This document shows, piece after piece, positions 9,896 to 21,255 of a stretch of 64,000 bases of DNA. Origin of the DNA: Boswellia sacra (taxonomy: Eukaryota > Streptophyta > Magnoliopsida > Sapindales > Burseraceae); contig SNVD02014019.1 of NCBI GenBank assembly GCA_013180625.2, forward strand, positions 1 to 64,000. Reading direction: 5' to 3'. The notes under the pieces were generated by a model that ran no database searches, was not told the origin of the DNA, and saw nothing but the letters and a program-made list of their open reading frames with translations. A program made the translations under genes and the position numbers. Positions within the stretch are counted from its first letter, which is position 1. Each line of letters starts with the position of its first letter.

Positions 9896-10802
9896 GCATG
9901 CCCACTGGAAAAACTTCTATCATGCACTATTTTACGGTTTTTAGACCTTCTAATTCTTCATGTCTTCGGCTAAGTATTTTTCATTCTTCTTTGATCTCTT
10001 CAGATTTTGCATTCGTTGGGTTTCATTTACTTCTTCTATCTATTCTTCACGTTTCTTCCAGTGCTTGTCCTCATTGGGTTTTATGCCCTTCTTTCAAGTA
10101 TTCCTACTTCTATTCTCGATTTCTTCTAGTCCACTGCAGAAATCTCTTGAGGTCTTCATTCTCATAGTCATATTGTTCATCATTAGACTCACTGGGGATC
10201 TTTCCCTTGTCTTTGCAAATTCCTACAAAGATTTAAACATTTCTCAATGCTATAAAATCAATTTGAAAAATTTGTACCTTATTCGGTGTGCTCTTCAGCA
10301 AATGGTTTTCTAGTATCTGGAGGAATTCTTCTATGTGATTCCAGTCGAAGATTGTATCAACTAATGTTACTCTTCTTTCCTTGTGAATTGCTAAGCTATT
10401 GCCGTGGCCAGGTGCTTACTACCGGAATGTTGCAAAGATTCCTTCGATGTTTTAAGGTCGACATAAAGTTTTCTTCCTTTTTCTTTCTATCTCTCTTTTT
10501 CCTCTTTTTTCTTCTTTTTTCCTTCTTTTCTCTCTGTTCTTCTCTTTCTCTTTTATCTTTTCTTTCTCTTTCTTTTTCACTCTCTTCTTTCTTCTTTCCC
10601 CTTTTTCTTTTCTCTTTTTTTCTCTCTCTCTCTCTTTTCTCTCTCTTTTTTCTCTCTTTGACCTTTTACCCTTTACCCTTTAAAATATCTAACTATGAAT
10701 CTTCTTCTTTTTTCAAATCCTTCAAGGTGAACTTCAAATTTCTTCTTCAAATTCCTTATATAGGGTAGACTTCAAATTCCTTCTTCATGGTGAAACAAAA
10801 GA
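9896..10802. other. Element C 3' noncoding region with polypyrimidine tract
   Basis: It aligns to element A 45800-46520 without any shared reading frame. The segment 10466-10664 is almost pure C and T. No gene is supported. Confidence 0.6.
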
Positions 10803-11017
10803 GATGCCTTTTCAAGGTGGATGCCTTCTTCATGACAGATGCCTTCTTTGAGAGAGATTCCTTCTTCAAGGTGGATGCCTTATTCAAGGAAGATGCCTTC
10901 TTCGAGGGAGATTCTTTTTTCAAGGTGGATAACTTCTTCGAGGAAGATGCCTTATTCGAAGTGGATTCCTTTTTCAATGTGAATGCCTTTTTCAAGGTAG
11001 ATTCTTTCTTCAAGGTC
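10803..11017 (+). repeat. 18-bp minisatellite encoding a hexapeptide repeat
   Basis: Eleven exact-length 18-bp units (10820-11017) follow a 17-bp unit. Consensus is GATGCCTTCTTCAAGGTG, read as DAFFKV in plus frame 2 of the segment and open for about 100 codons. Units vary mainly at the third and sixth residues. It replaces the body of the antisense PMD gene, which is missing from element C. I regard it as a DNA repeat rather than a proven protein: there is no promoter, and the surrounding frame is not conserved in A or D. Confidence 0.85.
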
Positions 11018-11109
11018 AGCATCCTTCTTCAAATGGGATGCTTTTTTTATGGTAATTGCTTTTTTACATCATGTTGTTTAAAAGGAATCTCATCGAGATG
11101 AAACTGCCT

Positions 11110-11440
11110 TTGCATATCGTGCTACTTGATAAGAGTCCCATCGAGGCTGAGCTACCTCATTCATACGGTTTGCACATCATGTTGAATTGAGGAGCCTAAT
11201 CCAGGTGACTTGCAAATCATGTTACTTCAAATCATTCTCATCGAAATTGAATTGCCTTATCCGGGCGACTTTCGCATCATGCTACTTCCATTGGTTCTCG
11301 TTAAGACTGAATTGCCTTACTCAGGCAACTTGCATATCATGCTTCTTTTATTGGTTCTCATCAAGACTGAATTACCTATCGTGTTGTTTCTGCTCACTAA
11401 GTTGCACATCGTGCTTCTTCCATTGGGTCTCAACGAGAAT
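11110..11440 (+). repeat. 60-bp degenerate tandem repeat
   Basis: The words TGCATATCATGCTACTTC and TTGGTTCTCATCAAGACTGA recur at about 11113, 11210, 11270, 11330 and 11403; the central copies are exactly 60 bp apart. It directly follows the 18-bp array and is also absent from elements A and D. Confidence 0.7.
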
Positions 11441-11619
11441 AAGTTTAACATGACGCTACTTCTATTATATCTTCTCGAGATTGACTTGCACATTGTGTTG
11501 CTACTGCTACATCTCCTTGAGTTGTTGAGCCTATTTCTTTTTCGATTACCCCTATTATTTCATACTGTATTGTGATTCTACTCGGTTACTTCTGGATTAT
11601 ATACCATTCTAAATTGTGC

Positions 11620-11801
11620 TTTCTGCAAGAAAATATTTAATGTTTCATGTATGCATGGTCCATCTTAATTATCTTTTCTAGCTATATGCTTCTTGCTTGG
11701 ACTAGACGGGTCGTCAGTAAATCGAGTGTCTAAAGTGAGAGATTGAGCATCTTCGGCCTAGGTGGCTACTTCTTTAATTGAATGTTGGTGATGATAAGTG
11801 A
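11620..11801 (+). pseudogene. Last intron and exon of antisense PMD gene, element C
   Basis: This matches the final intron and exon of the PMD gene in D (19890-20070) and A (48780-48955). After the splice acceptor at about 11704 the exon reads TGRQ, then after stops EIEHL, and closes with GDDK and a stop. Everything upstream of this exon has been replaced by minisatellites, so it is a leftover of a deleted gene. It anchors element C to the same gene order as A and D. Confidence 0.65.
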
Positions 11802-11879
11802 GGACTATCATCATCAACCTTCCGGTTTTCCTCTCTACTTCTCCTCATGCCTTTCAATGCCTCTCCTCTCATTTTTTAT

Positions 11880-12866
11880 ATGTTTGAGGTCATTCTCATG
11901 GGCCTTCTGGTCTCTCTTGAAGCTTCTAAGGGACAATGATTGGAAATGACTCAAATGACTCAAATCCAATGCATTCTATAATCCGAAATTTATTCAACAT
12001 GTAAAGCTCAACATTCCTTTTCTTAAAGAATGCACAACCTGTTGGGATCCTCATGTCTTCCGCTTTAATGGGTAAGAGCTTTCCCCTTCATACGAGAATT
12101 TCTTTGCTATACTCGATTGTTATTTATCCAGTTCTAAAAATATATGATCTTGTTAACTCCTTTGGATTCCCAACTTCTACCACGGGCATTCATACTAGAG
12201 GTGGCAGAGTGACATTATCTTCCGTCATACCTTGGCTTGAAATGATGGATAATACCTTATCCTATTGGCTCTTCCTTCTACAGTTTTACCTTCTTACATA
12301 GTTTCTATTGGTTTCACCAAACGGTCTTGAAGATCCAAATCTTGTGGCCATCATTCCTCAGATAGGACCTAGTTTCTCCACAGTTCTCTTGATTCTATCT
12401 AAGACATTGATCATACTAGATTGAGTCGAGGTTGATCCAAGTCAGAGATTTAGTGGCAGTCTTCTGCTTCTTCACGTTCTTCTTCTAACCTTAAATTTTA
12501 TCTAAGCTGCCTTTTCAGGTTTTTGACTAAGTGGGTTCAGTCATTTTCATTTTCATTTCATTTCTCTTTTTTTTTTATGCTCTAATTTTTGCCTAAGCCG
12601 CCCTCTTCAGGTTTTCAACTTAGCGAGCTTGCCCTAACTTTTGCCTGAGCCGTCCTTTCCAGTTTTTCAACTCAGCGAGCTTTTTCTTCTTTTCTTTCAT
12701 GCCCTAACTTTTGCCTAAGTTGCTCTTTCAGGTTTTCAACTTAGCGGTCTTGCCTTAATTTTTGCCTAAGCTGCATTTTCAAGGTTTTCTACTTAGCAGA
12801 CTTTTATTTGTTTTTCTTTTCTTCTTCACATTTGGCTAAAAGAGAGGCTATCTATTATAGCATCAT
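11880..12866 (+). pseudogene. Antisense gene 2 (DUF7745-like), element C, truncated
   Basis: Exon 1 (about 11880-12475) and the intron with its minisatellite are kept; exon 2 stops after about 35 bp, where an unrelated segment begins. Conserved landmarks include the GIHTRGGRVTLSS block near 12183 and the segment ending SGSLLL near 12465. The donor has become CACGTTC and the acceptor CAC instead of CAG, so splicing would fail. Several stops and frame changes break exon 1. Function is unknown. Confidence 0.6.
12476..12829 (+). repeat. Intronic ~60-bp minisatellite, element C
   Basis: Five to six units built on TTTTGCCTAAGCCGCCCTTT, then CAGGTTTTCAACTTAGCGAG, with alternating pyrimidine spacers. 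The two halves contain CTAAG and CTTAG, so each unit can fold. The same array fills the intron in A (50156-50567) and D (21256-21399 plus 32555-32768). Confidence 0.8.
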
Positions 12867-14470
12867 TTTCTTGCACTTTCTTTGAGTTGATTGAGATAAT
12901 TCTATCTGACATGATTTTCAAAACGGTTGGAGCAATTCTTTGCCCCCTTGCTTCATTTCTTTCTTAAGATAATTTAACAACTCTTTCTCCCTTGCTTCAT
13001 TTCACTCCTCGAGATGAATGGGTAATTCCTTATCCCCTGTATGAAGAGACTGGTATTATCTAGAGGATTTTCTTCATTTAGCCTTAAAGGCATTATTCCT
13101 TCTTCTTTGTAAACATCTATGCTAGACGAAATGGCTAACTTCTTCCATATATCTTGCTTCTTCACTAAAGTTGATTTCTTTGATAGTGTTTATGGGAATT
13201 GTTGGCAGATTTTCTTTTTCTTGACACGTTTTCAACACACCCAATATCTTCCAACAACAAGTTGAAATGTTGAATGTAAGTTGTGCATTAATTTGATTAA
13301 CATTCAAATTCTTCAAAATTTCTCAAGTTCAATAGCTTAAAGGTAATACATTGACATTGTGATTGTTCACAATTTCGACTCCAATGCTAGAATCACTTCA
13401 TTCGAGATTCTTCGTGTGTGTGTGTGTGTGTGTAGCCAATCATACTCACTAGTTAAGATTAGAATAGCTTTATGCAAATAGAAACTAATGATCAATCTCT
13501 AAAGGTAGAAGAACTACCATAAGCATGTTTTTCACGCCACTCTCCACTAATGTAGGCTCATCATAACATCAAGGATCATCAGGGATTCATCAAACTTGTA
13601 ATGATAGGCTTGGGTGAAGGTATGATAAAGGAAACTATGAGGTTATCTTACCCACAGTCATACAACCGTTCTAGTTTTTAATTGAGGACGTCAACTTCTT
13701 CCCTTTGTACCCCTAAACTTTGAGTCTCCACCCACTATGTTTGCTTTACTTTTGATTTTGAGTGCCTACACCCCTAAACTTTACGAGGAATGGGATTAGC
13801 ACTCTTCTTTTTATTTTTCTTCTTATTTGTTTTCTTTTTTCTCTTTTTGTTTTGTTTTCTTCTTTTTTTTTCTTCGAGCTTAGAATTGCCCAAAAACTTG
13901 TCAACTTTCTTTCATTCTCTCAAAAGCATGGCCCTCAATGCTCTTTTCTAAAATGTTCATATGCTATGAGTGAACGATACTATGTAGGGAAAATTTTTTA
14001 GGGTTAGGATAAATTTTTGTGGTTTGACAAAAAAAAGGCTTGATTAGGCTCAATAGGATACTCTAAGGACAATAAATCATGATTAGGTGGGCTTGAAAGG
14101 CTCAATCGATGTAAACGAGGCCTAAATGATTTCCCTCATGTTATGAAGCCTAGGATTTCAGCTCGAGTGGTTATCAAATGGATTCTAGGGTCTTATAGGA
14201 TCTCAACATCAAGCTTTATTCACATAAAGTTTCTCTAAGTATTAAGTTCCATATTCATGGCTATTGTGCTTAAATGATTGTAGAATCAAGAATGAAATTC
14301 ATCTAGTAAAAAAAGAGTCAAGCATGCAAATAACACAATCTCATGTATCACCAAAAATCTATTTCCAGTGACTATCATGACTTTTGTCAATGATCATCAA
14401 AAGAATGCACAACTCATAAGCATAACATTCTTAAAACATCATTATTTGTTCTCCAGGTCAGAAATTCTTC
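12867..14470. other. Unassigned segment replacing pol in element C
   Basis: This 1.6 kb lies where reverse transcriptase, RNase H and integrase sit in A and D, but resembles neither. Two short minus-strand frames overlap at 12974-13316 (one containing EINFSEEARYMEEV), yet I recognise no family. It also holds a GT microsatellite and an AT-rich tract. It may be captured or filler DNA. Confidence 0.4.
13414..13433. repeat. (GT)n microsatellite
   Basis: About ten uninterrupted GT dinucleotides within the unassigned segment of element C. Confidence 0.9.
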
Positions 14471-15645
14471 CATTATCAATCCGGTCTTGTATCTCATGTC
14501 GAAGGTGATGGCATTTGTTAGTTACATGGCTAGTTTGTTGGTGGAAATCATAATATTCATGATGCTTGTGGTTAGCTGGTCGTGGGTTTTGTGGAGGCTT
14601 TGGTGTCAATGGGAACAACACAAATTAGGCATGGAGCTGCTCAAATACTTTAGATAAGGGTCGTCCTAATTGACTAAACTTTCTTGGTTGATGCTCTTCC
14701 ACATCCTCATCATCTGACCCACTAGTTTGGTCATACTACCCTTGATTTCTTCTAGGGTAGTTATTGTTGTTTCTTTTCTACCTAGCCTCTAAATCTTCTA
14801 TTTGGATGCCTGAATCATACAAGTCTTCGAATGTTTTTATTGGAAAGCCTGCAAGTCTGTCATTGATGAATGCATGGGCTCCATTGATCACCATCCGAAC
14901 TTGGTCCTTCTCTGTCAGGCCTCATGGTCATCTTAGCAACTTTGGCCCCAAGTATTCTGAGAAGGCTTCATTGGGCTTTTGCCCTATTGTCTCCAAATCT
15001 CTCAAGGTTACCCCCAGTTGGGTATTGTGGTAGTACTACTCTAAAAATTGCTTAGAAAGCTCCTCCCAATCTCCTCAAACTCTCTTGGGGAGGTCATGGT
15101 ACCATACCATGGCATCAGCTTCTAAAGATAGCATGAATATGTGCTCTTTTGGCAAAGGAGTAGTGGCTATGACAGTTGCACATTGTCTCGAGTGCGTCTT
15201 TGGATCGCCCTCTTCATTGAACTTGGGCAAGTCTAGCAAATGAAACTTTGGAGGCAAATCATTAACGCCAATGAGCAAGATGTCATGTAGGTCTTCTCTC
15301 CCTTTTAACCTTTCTTCTTCAAGAGAGAGTGGACTTTCTCCATGTCCTTGGCTAATCGCTTGACTGATTTGGGCTCTTCTTGATTGATTAGGCTTTTCAC
15401 CCAATCTCTTCCTTAGCTCGTCTCACCCTCATCACCACCATTTTCTTTGGGTGTAGGTTGGTTCATGCGATTAGGCCCATTTCATAGAACTTTAATGACC
15501 TAAGCTATTTGCTATTAGAGTGCAATCATATCAACTTTCAATTGGGCCATTTCAGCATTATTGTTATTAGGTGCAGCCATATCGTCAACTAGTTCCTCTT
15601 ACCTTATCAGAAGACCACCTCATCTAACCCAAGCCATGATGGCTG
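14471..15645 (-). pseudogene. Gag of element C
   Basis: Gag forms the particle in which reverse transcription takes place. The clearest part, 15075-15404, reads through LLDLPKFNEEGDPKTH, ATTPLPKEHIFMLSLEADAM and WYHDLPKRV, matching Tat gag; the same blocks are present in A and D. Nearer the 3' end, 14480-14600 retains the region with HHLRHEIQD that follows the zinc-binding part. The start lies near 15645 in the ATGGCTTGGGT context shared with D and A. Stops and shifts split it into at least three frames. It is the only structural gene retained in this element. Confidence 0.8.
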
Positions 15646-16338
15646 TAAAACAAAGGTGTTAATGCCATGCATGCATGCATGTATGCATAATATGATGCAT
15701 GCTCATACAAGGGCATAGACACGCTTTCAACGTTCCTCTTTTCCTATGATTTTTTGCCTCATTCCTAATACATCATCATGGGATAGGGGAGTGGGAGATC
15801 TTCTCTCCTCATTCTAACATTCATGTTGACGTTGGATTCTTCATGATTATCATAACATGGTTTTCAAAACGTCATGATAACCTTAACTCATGGCACATAC
15901 TCCTATTTTGTTCTTATGGGTGACTTGACATATGGCATTCATTCATGGTTCCATGAGGTTTTGAGTTGATGTTATTCTAATCAAGGGGAATTTACATCCA
16001 TAAACATGAATTTCAACATGGGCTTTGGACATTCATCCTATTAAAAATTTCTAAAGACGTCTATATGGGCTTGAGTCTCAAGGGTCCAATGGTCTGGGCT
16101 CCTTCAAGCAACACATGTCCTTTTGAGCCAATCTCTTTTTATATCAATTCAATGGTACGTCCTCAAAGGTGGTGACCCAACATGAGTCATCTAAGGGCCA
16201 AACTTCTCATGCCAATGCCACATGGCTAGTTTAGGCAATTCGTGCTCATTGTGTGCAAATGTATAGTGATGCAAGGACTCATTACACCAACACGAGGTAT
16301 TAGAATTTTGTACTCTCATTGGAATCAACTTCTCTTAT
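15646..16338 (-). other. Leader of element C
   Basis: Untranslated leader between primer site and gag. It starts at the gag end with an alternating purine-pyrimidine run CATGCATGCATGCATG (15667-15682), conserved at the same place in D and A. On the minus strand TTTGTTTTACAG just before the gag start resembles a 3' splice site. No gene is seen. Confidence 0.6.
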
Positions 16339-16356
16339 CCCCAGTGAAGTCATCAC
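16339..16356 (-). other. Primer binding site of element C
   Basis: Minus strand reads GTGATGACTTCACTGGGG next to the LTR end. It is a mutated form of the TGGCGAYTCCACTGGGG type used by Tat/Ogre elements, thought to pair with tRNA-Arg. The copy in element A (58792-58809) is closer to consensus. Confidence 0.6.
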
Positions 16357-18225
16357 TATGAATGAGGCTTTTATCCCGCTAGAGCGTTTGCGACTACGAC
16401 ACTGTGTCAAAGCCTCTTTCGAGACTTAAGGGAACACAAACGAGCCATAGGCATGTCTAGAGAAAGGAGTCACCAACCAATTATTCAATTGGGACTGAAT
16501 GGAGGCAATCCAATCCTTCACTTCGGCACCTATACTACGCTAATCCCTTCAAAGATGGGTTTGAGAAGTTAAATGCGAGTCATTCAACCCGCCCAGATAA
16601 ATCCAGCATCCACTTAGGAAATACCAGATAAAAATAGCTCGTGTTGTTACTTAGTCTGCTTAAGTGGCTCATTTTATGCACACTTTTCCATTTTTATCTT
16701 CTTTAGAAATGCAAGGCAGTTATTCAATCGAAACAGTTGTATATTCATACAAAGAAAGAAAGAGGAGAATAAATTGCATTTCCATCATACATGGGGGAAG
16801 GGGAGAGGATTACAACATTAGTTCTTCAATAATAAAATAATGAAATATTTCATACATTCATATGTTTGAATATTCATTCTCAGTAATGGTCCCTCACCAT
16901 CAATGTGAGTCCAACATCACTTCATGGCATCACAGAAGTACACTTCTTAATATACAGACATTCATATATAAATAAACAAATTAGAAATCAAATAAAGCCA
17001 CAATCTAATATCATGGCATTCTAGCCTAGATTTTGATAAATTCTATCATGGCAATTCTACCTATTACTTATTCTAGCATAATTTATGTCAGTTGTCATGG
17101 CATTTCTAGCCTAAACATTGTAATCGTGGCATATTCTAGCCTAATTCAAGCAATCATCATCAAACAAGCAATTCAAGGGTAAAACGATAATTCTTACTAT
17201 TCTATGCTATTTCCTAGTATTCATCAAAGCGAATAAATTATCCTAGCATGATTCTAATTATGTGCTCTTATGCATGATTCTAAACATGTACTCCTAGGCA
17301 TGTTTCTAAGCATTCGTGAAGAAAGTAAACTCATACGCATGATTCTAATAAAGGAGGGATTGCAGACTCACCTTGACATGTTTATCAATCTTGCAAAATA
17401 AATAGGGTTCAAATAATTCATAATAACACTAGCATGCTCCTAAGCATAAAATTAAATCCTAAACATGCTTCTTCAAATCAAGAAAAATAAAAGAGAAAAT
17501 GAGAGGGAAGAGAAAATTTTGCTCTCAAGACGTACCCTTTCCAAGTTTAGAGCAATAAAACGCCTAAAAATTTTTATACTGGAAAATACTTCTCGAATTC
17601 TCGAGCGTGTCTTCAAGAGGGAGAAAAGATGATTGTATTCGACAATTCGTGTGTCTTGCAAAGTGAGATGAGGGGGGTTTATATAGAAGGGGGGTGAAGA
17701 TGAAAAAGGAAGAAACAAAATAAAAAATGAAGGTCTATAATGAAAATTTTTGAAATAAGCCATAAAGGGTCGAGCGGCCATCACTAAGCGGCCGAGCGAC
17801 TATCTGATAGCTGGCCAGCCATCAGCCAATAGCTGGGTGGCTGTCAGATGGCCAGACGGCTACTGTTTGATGGTTGAACAATCGATATCTGTTCGACCCC
17901 TTCTTTTTTTGCCAACCTTTGATGTAGTCCTTTCAAACCTTTGCTTCTTCAATCGCACATAACTTCTTGGAGCCAACTTCGATTTGTAATTCATAAATTT
18001 CTATGAAAACTAGACATTTGTGGCTTCGCAACGATATATGAATTATCTCCAGATTCCTCCTAGATTAGTTTTTATGATTTTTCAAGGTCATATGTAAGTT
18101 TTCAAGGCTCTTCACCAACTCCTTCTCACCCTTCTCTTCTTGACTCTCAAGGGCATTTTGGTCATTTTCTTTGCTCAACATTCATCTTTATTTTATCATC
18201 GAGCCTCAAAAATTTAGTGTCTACA
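16357..18225 (-). repeat. 5' LTR of element C
   Basis: 1869 bp, same order as the 3' LTR. TATA at 17678-17685 (minus), palindromic cluster at 17764-17895. The terminal CA next to the primer site is TA here. Confidence 0.9.
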
Positions 18226-18251
18226 ATTACCATCTCAACTTCCTCTTTCTA

Positions 18252-20070
18252 ATGGAGGGTTATTTAGTCCATTTTGACTTGAATAAGATTGATCCAATCT
18301 AGATATCGACATTAAGAGGTCTTTCAAAAGACCAAGAGTTGCCCATTGCCTATGACGTGGATTCCCATACGATCAACCAGGTATGTATTCTTCTACATTC
18401 TTCATTTTTCCATTTTCTATGAATTTTCTATTTATGTAGAGACTTCAATTTCTTACTTTAGAACTACCTTGAAAACTAGATGCGTGGGTTATTTTCTAAA
18501 GCCCACAATTGGTTCTTAGAGATAGGCAATGAGGCCATTAGGAATAGGATGGCTACTACCGGTTTCTATGAATTCATCACTTTTCTTCCACATGCCTCTC
18601 GGCATACTAAATGTCACACTGGCTGCTCTATGTGAGAGGTGGATGGACATGACTCACACTTTCCATCTTCCGATTAGCGAGATGACTATTATGCTAATTG
18701 ATGTCACTGCTTTGACTGGCCTTCCATGTAGTGGGAGGGTTTTGCCTATTGATTCTCATATAGCAGACTCAAAAGATCAAGGAAAGTTGGTCCACCAACT
18801 CCACGGTTTTGATGTGAAGATCAAGAACAGCACTGTAATTCGGCATAATTCTTTGTATGTGTATAGGAAGAGAAAATCATATCTGACTCCAGTCGAGGTA
18901 AATTAGTATGCACGTAGTTTCATCGTGTATCTACTTGGTTTGATGCATCAAACACCACCATCTTGACTCTACTTCCTGCCCTCCGGGATCTTGAGCAAGT
19001 AAGGGACTTTGATTAGGGTCGTGTTGCTCTCAGCGAATTGTTCTTTGGTTTAGATTGTGCATGTCGAGGCATCACTGCAATTATTATTTTACTCCATTGA
19101 TTGAGGTAACTTCTTCTTTTTTACACCTTCATGTTTCCTTCCTATATATTTTATTTCTGATTTTATCTTACTCATGATAGATTTGGGCATATGAGTTTGG
19201 TGTTCTACCATCACCATTTCCTGCTTGTCAAGATTTTTCTTTTCCTTAGATGAAGAGATGGGTTGCACCTCATGCAAAGCTCGAGAGGTCTCAAGAGTTG
19301 GATTTCTTTGGTGATTATATTCATATAATGACCTGGATCAAGGTAAAAACATCTTAGTTAGTTTTCATTCATTCATGGATTATCATATTCTTACCACACT
19401 TTTATCTTGCAGATTTGTTTTGAGTGGTGGGGGCTAGTACCAGTCGTGGCTCTTCCAGTCGTTCTTCTGCTTGTCAAGGGAAAAGGTTGAGAGTTTCTTT
19501 CCCTGGTATAGGCACCTCTACCTCATTCACTACTGCCACTGAGCAGCCTCGTCCACCTCTGGTTCCACGAGCTATTCCAGCTGGTCATATGATTGGTGAT
19601 CTTCAGTCTTATCCCAACAATGTAGTCTGCGCGTGGGATGTTAGCGAACATATCAGCGGGCATGTGATTAGTAAGGATCCGACCATGCGTATTCCTTTCA
19701 TTCCTCATGATACCACTCTGGTAGGTCTTCCAACTATGTCTTCTTCAAGCTTCCTATTATTCTTCAAATATTTGTTAGCCAAAAGAAATGCAGAACAATG
19801 TAGGTACCATGATATTCCATGGAGCATGTTTTTTAGTTGCAACTGCTTCTCACATATATGTCTCGCAAATGTTTTACTAATATCAAGTAAAATAGTATTC
19901 TATGCTTCGTGTATGCATGATTTCTATATTAATAGTTTTTCTAATTGTATGCTTTTTGCTTGGATCAGACGAGTCGTCAGGAGAATACTAGCTTGGAGCG
20001 AGAGATCGAGCACCTTCAGGCTCAAGTTGTTGCCTTCTTTGTCAATGATGATGATAATGGTGATGAGTAA
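18252..20070 (+). pseudogene. Antisense plant mobile domain (PMD, MAIN/MAIL-like) gene, element D
   Basis: PMD proteins include Arabidopsis MAIN and MAIL1, which act in gene silencing and genome stability; related domains are also carried by transposable elements. Six exons fit GT-AG borders: 18252-18380, 18462-19105, 19181-19342, 19413-19720, 19804-19886 and 19969-20070. Exon 1 reads VHFDLNKID and YDVDSHTI. Exon 2 has the PMD core with LCERWMDMTHTFHLP and a GLPCSGR loop. Exon 4 is Ser-rich. Exon 6 gives LEREIEHLQAQV, a short coiled coil, and an acidic tail. A frameshift before LCERW, several stops and a deletion of about 330 bp in exon 4 relative to element A make it a pseudogene. It lies antisense to pol. 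Confidence 0.75.
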
Positions 20071-20399
20071 GGACTATTGCCATCATCTTTCTCTTTTGTG
20101 TTGATTTCTCTTCTATGCTTGAATTTTCATGACGCATAATCAAAGCAATCAGTTGTATGAACAAGCTTCACAGACTTAGTGAAAATTCTTTTATTTTCAA
20201 CTTTGTACATTGCTTCTTAAACTATGTGTATTTTAATCAATTTACATCCAAATTTGTTCAAATTAGTTTCTACATCATAATTTATCAATTGTGAATAAAA
20301 TTGCAAACTTCAAAAATTGCGCACTCAAAATTGCTCATTGATACGCGAATCAGAAATCGAAGATGCACAAAAAAGGTCAGAGGGCATTTTGCGCTTACC
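20071..20399. other. Spacer between antisense genes, element D
   Basis: AT-rich intergenic DNA holding the likely 3' untranslated part of the PMD gene. It is similar in order to element A 48956-49280. Nothing else is recognised. Confidence 0.4.
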
Positions 20400-20540
20400 A
20401 CTGTTGGCCGATGGCTAGACCGCTGGCCGACTGTCCTAGCACCATCAATCGATGGTGGGACCATCGACTAGTAGGCCTTCCATTGCTTGCTAGCCCTCTT
20501 TCCACCTGCCTTTTATGCTTTATTTCTTGCACTATAAAAA
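20400..20540 (+). promoter_or_regulatory. Putative promoter of antisense gene 2, element D
   Basis: Cluster of GGCCGATGG, TGGCCGACTG, CAATCGATGG and ACCATCGACTAG words (20402-20470), then a pyrimidine-rich stretch and TATAAAAA at 20533-20540. The ATG at 20644 follows about 105 bp later. The same arrangement is found in element A. Confidence 0.55.
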
Positions 20541-20643
20541 GAGCTTATTCTCTCCATGGTTTTTCACACCTTCCAACGCTTTTTCTTTCGCATTTTTTTG
20601 AGCTTTCTTTCACACTTATTAACGCCTCTTTGCACTTTTCAAC

Positions 20644-21255
20644 ATGTCTGAGGCCTCTCTTAAGACCTTGTAGCCTCTCTTAAAGCTTCTAAAGGACGAC
20701 GACTTGAAATGACTCAAATCTAGTGACCTTTAGAATTTAAAGTTCCTTCAACATATGAAGCTCGACATTCTTCCTTAAGGACTAGACGACCTTTTGCGAT
20801 TTTCACGATCACATCCTTCAATTCAATGGGCAAGAGCTTTGCTCCCTATATGAGCAATTCTCTGCTGTACTTGGCTGTCTTTCATCAAATTCTAAGAGCA
20901 TCACTATGCTCACTATTGAGACACCACCAATTTCTTTGACTTTTCAATTTCTACCATGGGTATTCACACCAGAGGTGGTAGAGTGACATTGCCTTCCATC
21001 ATGCCTCTGGTCGGAATGATGGATAAGACCTCATTTAGCTGGCTTCGACGTTTTAAGTTATGCCTTCTTGCATAGTTTTTGTTGGTTTCACCAGTGGTCT
21101 CAACGACCCACATCTTATGACCATCATAACTCAGATGGGACCTAATTTCATGGCAGTTCCCATGATTCTTGCTGAGACATTGATCATACTAGATCACATC
21201 ATGATTGATCTAAGTCAGAGGTTTAGTGGCAGTCTTCTGCTTCTTCAAATATTTT
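20644..21255 (+). pseudogene. Antisense gene 2 (DUF7745-like), exon 1, element D
   Basis: The ATG at 20644 begins MSEAS, shared with element A. The exon continues with a conserved block GIHTRGGRVTLPSIM near 20950, then a segment of the form LILAETLIILDHI and RFSGSLLLLQ at the end. The LAETL and SGSLLLLQ features resemble plant DUF7745 proteins, a family of unknown function; this match is from memory and is tentative. The exon has stops and frame changes, and its donor reads AAATAT where element A has CAGGTAT, so splicing is probably lost. Exon 2 lies at 32769-33301 because the Athila element sits in the intron. Confidence 0.6.

Larger units (their letters stand above)
7374..18225 (-). mobile_element. 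Tat-lineage element C, pol-less derivative
   Basis: Minus-strand element with two LTRs (7374-9238 and 16357-18225), flanked by ATTAT (7369-7373) and ATTAC (18226-18230), a target duplication with one change. It inserted in element D between promoter and start of the antisense PMD gene. Inside are a primer site, leader and gag, then an unassigned 1.6-kb segment where protease, reverse transcriptase, RNase H and integrase should be, then remnants of the antisense genes, new minisatellites, the 3' repeat region and polypurine tract. It therefore depended on an autonomous relative for movement. Confidence 0.85.

Noticed and set aside
10286..10768. 160-codon plus-strand open frame
   Set aside because: Mostly polypyrimidine repeat, not conserved in the matching region of element A beyond composition.
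10756..11022. Minus-strand Lys/Ser/Leu repeat frame
   Set aside because: Mirror image of the 18-bp minisatellite; no start context or conservation.
15667..15682. CATGCATG run as a seed-gene RY enhancer
   Set aside because: It is in the transcribed leader of a retrotransposon, not a seed-gene promoter, so an RY role is not supported.
19424..20104. 226-codon plus-strand open frame as one protein
   Set aside because: Comparison with element A shows it reads through introns of the PMD gene; only its first part and last exon are coding, in different frames.
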